Both the position numbers and the translations under genes were made by a program. Below the pieces are notes generated by a model that saw only the letters and a list, made by a program, of their open reading frames with translations, made no database searches and had not been told where the DNA came from. This document shows positions 14,203 through 19,294 of a stretch of DNA of 19,294 nucleotides, piece by piece; position 1 is the first letter of the stretch, and every line of letters begins with the position of its first letter. This stretch comes from Planctomycetota bacterium (lineage in GTDB: Bacteria; Planctomycetota; Phycisphaerae; Sedimentisphaerales; Anaerohalosphaeraceae), in contig JAGHBX010000140.1 of the NCBI GenBank assembly GCA_021160785.1, forward strand, positions 1 to 19,294, read 5' to 3'.

Positions 14203-15228
14203 ATGAAGCGATTATATTGCTTGGTTTTGGCGATGTTTGTGGTGGTGGCGTGTTCGGTTCAGGCTGTGGGGGCAAAACAGCCAAAGGAAAAGGTCTTTCG
14301 GTTGGGGATGATTGGGTTGGATACCTCGCATGTGATCGCTTTTACCAAAGAACTCAACAATCCGAAGAACAACTATCCATGTCGGGTGGTCGCCGGTTTC
14401 CCCGGCGGCTCGCCGGATGTTGTCAGTTCGGCGACGCGTGTGGACAAGTATACGGCTCAATTGCGCGACGAATTCGGACTGGAGATAGTGGACTCCATTG
14501 AAGAGTTGTGCCGAAAGGTCGACGGTATTCTGCTGGAGAGTGTTGACGGTCGTCCGCATCTGGCGCAGGCAAGGCCGGTGATTGCGGCGAAGAAACCGTT
14601 GTTTATCGACAAGCCGATGGCGGGCAGTCTTGCCGATGTGATCGAGATATTCCGCCTGGCTAAGGAAGCCAACGTCCCGTGCTGGTCGAGTTCGTCGCTG
14701 CGTTTTTCCCCGGGTATTATCGGGATGCGAAACAGTAAGGAAGCGGGAGAGGTTTTGGGGTGTGATGCGTTCAGTCCATGCTCGCTGGAGCCTCACCATC
14801 CGGATCTGTACTGGTATGGTGTGCACGGTGTTGAGATATTGTTTACGATCATGGGGCCGGGCTGTGAGACGGTAAGACGTGTGCAGACCGACGGCGTCGA
14901 GCATGTCGTGGGAGTCTGGAAAGGCGGGCGCGTCGGAACGTTTCGGGGCTTAAAGAGCGGCAAGAGGGATTACGGAGCGATGGTGTACGGATCGAAGGGG
15001 ATCGCTCGGAGCGGTCGGTATTCGGGCTACGGCGATTTGGTCAGGGAGATTGTCAAGTTTTTCGAGACGGGCAGGACGCCCGTGCCTGCTGAGGAAACAA
15101 TCGAGATATTCGCGTTTATGACCGCCGCCGACGAGTCCAAGGCTAAAGGAGGCCAGGCGGTATCGATCAAAACCGTTATCGACGAAGCAAAGAAGAAATA
15201 CCGGCGTGCTGCCGCAAAAAAAGGCTGA
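14203..15228 (+). CDS. Exported Gfo/Idh/MocA-like oxidoreductase with GLDTSH loop
   Basis: A 341-residue Gfo/Idh/MocA-type protein. The N-terminal signal (MKRLYCLVLAMFVVVACSV) is Sec-type and has a lipobox-like VVAC (Cys17), so it may be a lipoprotein. The Rossmann start reads LGMIGLDTSHVIAF (34-47): the usual GxGxxG is replaced by GLDTSH. DKP (136-138) replaces EKP, keeping the catalytic Lys. HGVE (about 208-211) carries the probable active-site His. It ends in a Lys/Ala-rich tail. GAGG (14190-14193) is 9 nt before ATG 14203; GTG 14188 overlaps the ribosome site and is less likely. The gene is second in the plus-arm operon. It probably acts on a sugar or keto-sugar outside the cytoplasm. Whether it still binds NAD(P) is uncertain. 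Confidence 0.85.
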   Translation: MKRLYCLVLAMFVVVACSVQAVGAKQPKEKVFRLGMIGLDTSHVIAFTKELNNPKNNYPCRVVAGFPGGSPDVVSSATRVDKYTAQLRDEFGLEIVDSIEELCRKVDGILLESVDGRPHLAQARPVIAAKKPLFIDKPMAGSLADVIEIFRLAKEANVPCWSSSSLRFSPGIIGMRNSKEAGEVLGCDAFSPCSLEPHHPDLYWYGVHGVEILFTIMGPGCETVRRVQTDGVEHVVGVWKGGRVGTFRGLKSGKRDYGAMVYGSKGIARSGRYSGYGDLVREIVKFFETGRTPVPAEETIEIFAFMTAADESKAKGGQAVSIKTVIDEAKKKYRRAAAKKG

Positions 15229-15279
15229 TATATGAAATGCAATTTGACGGATATTTTCAATTTAAGAAAGGATTTTACA

Positions 15280-16686
15280 ATGGTAAGGAAACTCTTGTTG
15301 ACAGTTTTGTTGGTCGCATTGACGATAATGTCATCTTCGTGCCTTGAGCTTGAAATGGGTGGCGGCGGGAGTCAGTTCACCGGGGCCAAAGGCGAGGTGA
15401 AGATTATGACGCTGGATCCCGGTCATTTTCATGCGGCGCTGGTGCAGAAGGTGATGTATGACCAGGTTTCGCCGACGGTTTATGTTTATGCGCCTAAGGG
15501 GCCGGACGTCGTGGATCATCTCAAACGCATCGAGGGTTTCAACACCCGTTCGGACAATCCGACCGACTGGCGAGAGGTGGTTTATACCGGCGATGACTTC
15601 CTGGAAAAGATGTTAGCTGAAAGGCCGGGCAATGTGGTGGTGCTTTCGGGCAATAACAAGAAGAAGACCAGGTACATAAAGGCATGTGTGGACGCGGGTC
15701 TCAACGTTTTTGCGGACAAGCCGATGTGTATCACGCCGGAGGATTTCGAGTTGTTGAAGGAGGCGTTTGTGTCGGCGAAGGAGCACGGCGTGCTGATCTA
15801 CGATATAATGACGGAGAGGTCGGAGATTACGACTATCCTTCAGAAGGAACTGTCGCAGGTCAAGGGCGTATTCGGCAAACTGCAAAAGGGCACACCCGAT
15901 GATCCGGCGGTTGTCCAGGAAAGCGTGCATCACTTTTTCAAGTATGTCTCGGGCAATCCGATCAAGAGGCCGGGCTGGTATTTTGACACTACGCAGCAGG
16001 GTGAGGGTATCGTGGATGTTACGACGCACCTGGTTGATCTTGCGATGTGGGGCGCCCTGCCGGGCGAGGTGATCGATTATGCCGATGACATCGAGATTCT
16101 AAAGACCAAGCGCTGGCCGACGATGATCACTTTGGAGCAATACCAGAAGGTTACGAGGCTGGACGATTTTCCGCCTTACCTCAAAGAGCGTCTCGACGAC
16201 AACGGGGTGCTGCCCTGCTATGCCAACGGCGAGACAACATATTCGGCCAAAGGCATTAACATGAGGGTCTCTGTGACGTGGAATTATCAGGCGCCGGAGG
16301 GGACCAAGGACACTCACTATTCGATCATGAAGGGTTCCAAATGCAGCCTGGTCGTTCGGCAGGGCGCCGAGCAAAACTACAGGACCGAGCTTTATGTCGA
16401 GCCGGTAGAGGGCATCAGGGCAGGCGTTTTTGCGAAATCACTGGTTAAGGCGGTGGATAAACTTCAGGGGAAGTATCCGGGCGTGAAGCTCGATAAGCTA
16501 AACGGCGCGTGGCATATTGAAATACCCGACAAATATCGGATCGGGCATGAGGCGCATTTCGGTGAGGTTACCAAGCGGTACCTGCAGTATCTGGTCGACG
16601 GCAAACTGCCGAACTGGGAAGAGCCGAACATGATCGCGAAGTACTATACGAATACGACGGCTCTGAAAATGGCAAGTGAAAAGTAA
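15280..16686 (+). CDS. Lipoprotein Gfo/Idh/MocA-like oxidoreductase with TLDPGHFHA loop
   Basis: A 468-residue Gfo/Idh/MocA relative with an extended C-terminal domain of the 'putative oxidoreductase C' type. It has a clear lipoprotein signal, MVRKLLLTVLLVALTIMSSSC, with acylated Cys21 and a Gly-rich spacer. The nucleotide-binding region is unusual: KIMTLDPGHFHAALV (41-55) has no GxGxxG. DKPMC (146-150) holds the catalytic Lys, and DVTTHLVDLAMW the putative active-site His. AAAGGA (15267-15272) is 7 nt before ATG 15280. The in-frame ATG at 15232 would add 16 residues ahead of an otherwise standard signal peptide, so it is disfavoured. The gap to the upstream gene is 51 nt and to the downstream gene 11 nt. 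The role is likely redox conversion of a sugar intermediate at the membrane surface. Confidence 0.87.
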   Translation: MVRKLLLTVLLVALTIMSSSCLELEMGGGGSQFTGAKGEVKIMTLDPGHFHAALVQKVMYDQVSPTVYVYAPKGPDVVDHLKRIEGFNTRSDNPTDWREVVYTGDDFLEKMLAERPGNVVVLSGNNKKKTRYIKACVDAGLNVFADKPMCITPEDFELLKEAFVSAKEHGVLIYDIMTERSEITTILQKELSQVKGVFGKLQKGTPDDPAVVQESVHHFFKYVSGNPIKRPGWYFDTTQQGEGIVDVTTHLVDLAMWGALPGEVIDYADDIEILKTKRWPTMITLEQYQKVTRLDDFPPYLKERLDDNGVLPCYANGETTYSAKGINMRVSVTWNYQAPEGTKDTHYSIMKGSKCSLVVRQGAEQNYRTELYVEPVEGIRAGVFAKSLVKAVDKLQGKYPGVKLDKLNGAWHIEIPDKYRIGHEAHFGEVTKRYLQYLVDGKLPNWEEPNMIAKYYTNTTALKMASEK

Positions 16687-16697
16687 GGAGATTGACG

Positions 16698-17654
16698 ATG
16701 AAGAGTAATTATTGTGCAGCCGCCCTGGCGGTGGTTTTCCTGGCCTGTGCCGTCGGCTGCGATGCCGCGGCGAAGAAAGTGGAGTTTGTAAAGGGCGCCG
16801 ACAAGGTCGATGTTGTTATCGGCGGCAAGCCTTTTACGAGTTATATGTTCAGCGACAAGCTCACCAAGCCTGTGCTTTATCCGGTGCAGACTCCCTCCGG
16901 CATCAAGGTGAACCGGGGGTTCCCATTCGAGGAGATCGAAGGCGAGGCGACGGACCATCCGCATCACGTGGGGATATTCTTTACTTACGATGCGGTCAAC
17001 GACGACGGGTTCTGGAACAATACGAAATCGCCGCCGCAGGTCAAGCATGTAAAGGTTGCTAAGATGCAGCCGGGCAGCGGCAGGGGCGAGTTGTGTACGG
17101 TCATGCACTGGACGGGCAAAAGCGATGTGCTTCTTGAAGAAAAGCGGAAGATGGTCTTTACGGCGGGCGAGGGTTGGAATGCGATCGATTTTTCGATTGA
17201 CCTGACGGCCATGGGCAAGAAGGTCAAGTTCGGCGATACGAAAGAGGGTATGTTTGCGATTCGCACCGCCCAGTGGCTGCGGGAAAAGGACGGCACGGGC
17301 AGGTATTTCAGTTCCAACGGCGACAAAACGGCCGGGAACATCTGGGGCAAGCGCGCCCGGTGGGTGGCGCTTGAGGGCGAAAAAGACGGCAAAAAGGTCG
17401 GCATAGCGATCCTGAACTATCCAAAGAGCGTGAACTATCCGACCTACTGGCATGCCCGCAACTACGGCTTGTTCGCTGCAAATCCGTTAGGCCAGCTTGT
17501 ATTTCAGAAATCGAAAAAGGTGGAGAACCCGAAACCCCTGGGCCTGACCCTGGAGCCGGGCGAAACGGCACACTTCAATTTCTACATAATAATCTATGAC
17601 GGATCAAAAACTCCGGAGCAACTGGAAAAACTTTTTTCAAAGCATCCGAAGTAG
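16698..17654 (+). CDS. PmoA-like (DUF6807) lipoprotein
   Basis: A 318-residue secreted protein of the family labelled 'methane oxygenase PmoA' (PF14100). That name is historical; these planctomycete and Bacteroidota proteins are not methane monooxygenase subunits. The signal MKSNYCAAALAVVFLACAVGC has lipobox AVGC (Cys21). The family's beta-rich core follows, with RGFPFEEIEGEATDHPHHVG (conserved DHPHH, about residue 75), DGFWN, WNAIDFSIDLT and TYWHARNYGLFAANPLG. AAGGAG (16685-16690), overlapping the upstream stop, is 7 nt before ATG 16698. It is the last gene of the plus arm. The His-rich DHPHH and WHARNYG motifs suggest metal or sugar binding. Function is unknown, but the family repeatedly occurs beside Gfo/Idh/MocA and DUF1080 genes. 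Confidence 0.87.
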   Translation: MKSNYCAAALAVVFLACAVGCDAAAKKVEFVKGADKVDVVIGGKPFTSYMFSDKLTKPVLYPVQTPSGIKVNRGFPFEEIEGEATDHPHHVGIFFTYDAVNDDGFWNNTKSPPQVKHVKVAKMQPGSGRGELCTVMHWTGKSDVLLEEKRKMVFTAGEGWNAIDFSIDLTAMGKKVKFGDTKEGMFAIRTAQWLREKDGTGRYFSSNGDKTAGNIWGKRARWVALEGEKDGKKVGIAILNYPKSVNYPTYWHARNYGLFAANPLGQLVFQKSKKVENPKPLGLTLEPGETAHFNFYIIIYDGSKTPEQLEKLFSKHPK

Positions 17655-17710
17655 ACCCTACAGAATTGTAAATCCCCGCGAGTGGAGTTTTGCGGTTACT
17701 GGTGGGCTAA

Positions 17711-17726
17711 TCCCGGCGCGCCGGGA
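17711..17726. repeat. 16-bp perfect palindrome
   Basis: TCCCGGCG followed by its exact reverse complement CGCCGGGA. GGTG (17701-17704) and CACC (17727-17730) flank it and could extend the stem with a 6-nt bulge on one side. It lies 57 bp after the PmoA-like gene and has no T-tract. It may be a 3'-end hairpin of the plus-arm transcript. Confidence 0.55.
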
Positions 17727-17778
17727 CACCCTACTGATTACTTACCCGCGCACAAACGGGAATTGGCAATCGTATGCA

Positions 17779-17827
17779 GTATTTGCCGCGCCATGCTGAG
17801 CGTTTGGAATCAAGGCGCGGCAAATAC
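17779..17827. repeat. 14-bp perfect inverted repeat with 21-nt loop
   Basis: GTATTTGCCGCGCC (17779-17792) is matched exactly by GGCGCGGCAAATAC (17814-17827), leaving a 21-nt loop. No T-tract follows, so it is not a standard intrinsic terminator. With the palindrome at 17711 it makes 17655-17890 unusually rich in secondary structure. Candidates are a Rho-independent-like stabilising hairpin, a small structured RNA, a protein binding site or a mobile-element relic. No protein-coding gene is supported in this interval. Confidence 0.6.
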
Positions 17828-17891
17828 CGGCGGGGGTTACTGTGTAAACACGCCCAGCTTGTCATATTCAGCGGCAAGGCCCGCAATACCA

Positions 17892-17919
17892 TTGCAAAAA
17901 CGGTTTATTCCGGTATAAT
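17892..17919 (+). promoter_or_regulatory. Sigma70-type promoter of the flavoprotein gene
   Basis: TTGCAA (17892-17897) and a perfect TATAAT (17914-17919) are spaced 16 bp apart. The -10 box lies in GGTAT-A-ATACC (17912-17922), an 11-bp palindrome, and is followed by CCCTTTTG as at the pilT promoter. The start near 17926 leaves a leader of only about 22 nt before ATG 17948. Confidence 0.65.
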
Positions 17920-17947
17920 ACCCTTTTGATTTTCAGTGGCAGGAAAA

Positions 17948-19294
17948 ATGTGGCAGTTTGAGTTGAACAATATAGATGACCTGAAACGTCTGGGCCAGCG
18001 GCTCGGCTCGCCGGTTGATGCGATTGAGGACGTTTCCATACTTGCAGAGCCGGTCCGGGTGGGTAATCTGGTATTGCCGAACTCGTTGGCGGTGCATCCG
18101 ATGGAGGGCGCTGACGGCGATTCTGCGGGCCGTCCGGAACAATTGACATTTCGGCGATACGAGCGGTTTGCGGCAGGCGGGGCGGGGCTGATATGGGCAG
18201 AGGCGATCGCGGTTGCCGCTGACGGCAGGGCCAACCCGCGACAACTCTGGCTGAATTCTGACAGCAAAGACCGATTCGCGACGCTGATCGGGCGCACCCG
18301 CCATGCGGCCAAATGCAACGGCGCGGACCATAATCCGGTGATCGTCGCACAGCTTACGCATTCGGGTCGATACAGCAAGCCCAGCGGAGTCGCACATCCT
18401 TTGATCGGCCAGCGCGATCCGTATCGCGATCCGCTTGTCCCTCAAGCGGCGCCTGACAAAACCGCAGCGAGTAAGCTGCCGCCCGACTGGCCTGTGGTTA
18501 CGGATGACTACCTCGGTAAGCTCGTGGAGGCTTATGTGGTGGCGGCGAGGATTGCGTTTGAGGTGGGTTTTGACGCGGTGGATATCAAGTCGTGCCACGG
18601 CTATCTGATTAACGAGTTGTTGGCGTGCCGCCGGCGCCAAGGCAAGTACGGCGGGTCGTTTGAAAACCGGACGCGGTTTCTGCTGGAGGTGATAGATCGC
18701 ATCGGCAAGGAGTTGGGCGACGACAAACCCGTCTTTGCAAGGCTGGGGATATACGATGCGATTCCGTACCCTTTCGGCTGGGGGGTGGACGAAAACGATT
18801 ACCGAAAGCCCGATCTTACCGAGCCGAAGAAGCTGATCGGGCTCTTGCAGCAGCACGGCGTAAAGATGATAAATGTTACGATTGCCAATCCGTATTACAA
18901 TCCGCATTTTGGCCGGCCTTTCAACGAGCCGATTGCCGGCGGATACGAGTCGCCGGAACATCCGCTGATCGGGGTGAGTCGGTTGATTAATCTGGGAGGC
19001 GAGATACAGCAGGCGTTTGGCGAAATGGCGATTGTCGGTACGGGGTATAGCTGGCTTCGGACGCTGATGCCGAATGTGGCGGCGGCCGTCAAAGCTAACG
19101 GCAAGGCGACAGTCATCGGTGCGGGTCGACTTGCGTTTGCGTATCCTGATTTTGCCCGCGATATTCTCGGCAAGGGCGCACTTGCACCTGAAAAAGTGTG
19201 TGTTGGCTGCAGTGCGTGCACGCAGATCATGCGTGACAGCGGTCGAACGGGCTGCGTGATTCGCGACAACAAGGTTTACGGTCCGATCTTTCGC
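17948..19294 (+). CDS. Old Yellow Enzyme / 2,4-dienoyl-CoA reductase-type flavoprotein, 5' part
   Basis: The frame is open for 449 codons to the window edge without a stop, so the 3' end is missing. It matches the FMN-binding TIM barrel of NADH:flavin oxidoreductases: VRVGNLVLPNSLAVHPMEG (37-55), IVAQLTHSGRYS (132-143), CHGYLINELL...YGGSFENRTRF (216-244), and the barrel end VIGAGRLAFAYPDF (389-402). C418, C421, C424 and C436 (CVGCSAC, then GC) are placed like the [4Fe-4S] ligands of 2,4-dienoyl-CoA reductase and trimethylamine dehydrogenase relatives. Members reduce activated C=C bonds or act as dehydrogenases; the substrate is unknown. Whether a FAD/NAD domain follows cannot be seen. AGGA lies 3 nt before the ATG (17941-17944), and a promoter is 28 bp upstream. 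Its own promoter separates it from the sugar operon. Confidence 0.9.
   Translation, partial: MWQFELNNIDDLKRLGQRLGSPVDAIEDVSILAEPVRVGNLVLPNSLAVHPMEGADGDSAGRPEQLTFRRYERFAAGGAGLIWAEAIAVAADGRANPRQLWLNSDSKDRFATLIGRTRHAAKCNGADHNPVIVAQLTHSGRYSKPSGVAHPLIGQRDPYRDPLVPQAAPDKTAASKLPPDWPVVTDDYLGKLVEAYVVAARIAFEVGFDAVDIKSCHGYLINELLACRRRQGKYGGSFENRTRFLLEVIDRIGKELGDDKPVFARLGIYDAIPYPFGWGVDENDYRKPDLTEPKKLIGLLQQHGVKMINVTIANPYYNPHFGRPFNEPIAGGYESPEHPLIGVSRLINLGGEIQQAFGEMAIVGTGYSWLRTLMPNVAAAVKANGKATVIGAGRLAFAYPDFARDILGKGALAPEKVCVGCSACTQIMRDSGRTGCVIRDNKVYGPIFR

Noticed and set aside
16698..17654. Reading the PmoA-like protein as a methane monooxygenase subunit
   Set aside because: The sequence is a soluble secreted lipoprotein without the membrane helices of PmoA; the label comes from a historical domain name.
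17690..17845. Integron attC site
   Set aside because: The hairpins lack the core-site sequences expected at both ends of attC, and no integrase or cassette array is present.
17596..17918. Two short plus-strand open frames in the intergenic region
   Set aside because: They cross the inverted repeats, overlap each other or the PmoA-like gene, lack good ribosome sites and have low-information translations.
17933..18961. Long minus-strand open frame (342 codons)
   Set aside because: It is antisense to the OYE-type gene, whose plus-strand frame has clear family motifs to the window edge. The minus frame gives an Arg/His-rich protein without recognisable domains.

Overview
This window looks like a chromosomal segment from a Planctomycetota bacterium, probably of the Phycisphaerae/Sedimentisphaerales type. 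The evidence is the gene content: exported Gfo/Idh/MocA oxidoreductases, a DUF1080 (3-keto-disaccharide hydrolase) protein, a PmoA-like lipoprotein, a membrane-anchored Ser/Thr kinase and a divergent GspE/PilB paralogue. Taxonomy is inferred from this content only, because no rRNA or other marker gene is present. I see no tRNA, rRNA, CRISPR array, transposase or integrase.

Layout. (1) 1-1110: the 3' part of an MgtE magnesium channel/transporter. (2) 1393-5418 (+): a three-gene operon behind a textbook sigma70 promoter. It encodes a canonical PilT retraction ATPase, a membrane-anchored GspE/PilB-like protein whose Walker A, Walker B and His-box residues have all been replaced (a probable pseudo-ATPase), and a CvpA-like four-helix membrane protein with a long unassigned C-terminal domain. 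(3) 5502-5651 (-): a 49-residue small protein with a good ribosome-binding site. (4) 6020-9961 (+): a tightly packed operon of a radical SAM/SPASM-like enzyme, a Ser/Thr protein kinase with one C-terminal membrane helix, an APH-fold small-molecule kinase and a TetR-family regulator. It is closed by a bidirectional terminator at 9991-10033.

(5) 10049-17654: a divergent locus for carbohydrate conversion outside the cytoplasm. The minus arm encodes a Tat-exported Gfo/Idh/MocA oxidoreductase and a secreted protein with two DUF1080 domains. The plus arm encodes a Tat-exported sugar isomerase/epimerase-like TIM barrel, two Gfo/Idh/MocA proteins with atypical nucleotide-binding loops and Sec/lipoprotein-type signals, and a PmoA-like lipoprotein. 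Between the arms lie consensus-like promoters in both directions and a 23-bp imperfect palindrome that could be a shared operator. The likely chemistry is oxidation of a glycoside at C3, cleavage of the 3-keto-glycoside and further isomerisation or reduction of the product. (6) 17655-17947: an intergenic region with two strong inverted repeats. (7) 17948-19294: an Old Yellow Enzyme/2,4-dienoyl-CoA reductase-type flavoprotein running off the right edge.

Best candidates for new biology: the degenerate GspE-like protein co-transcribed with PilT and a CvpA-like protein; the exported 3-keto-sugar-type locus in which every enzyme carries its own export signal; and the radical SAM, Ser/Thr kinase, APH kinase and TetR operon beside a divergent 49-residue protein.
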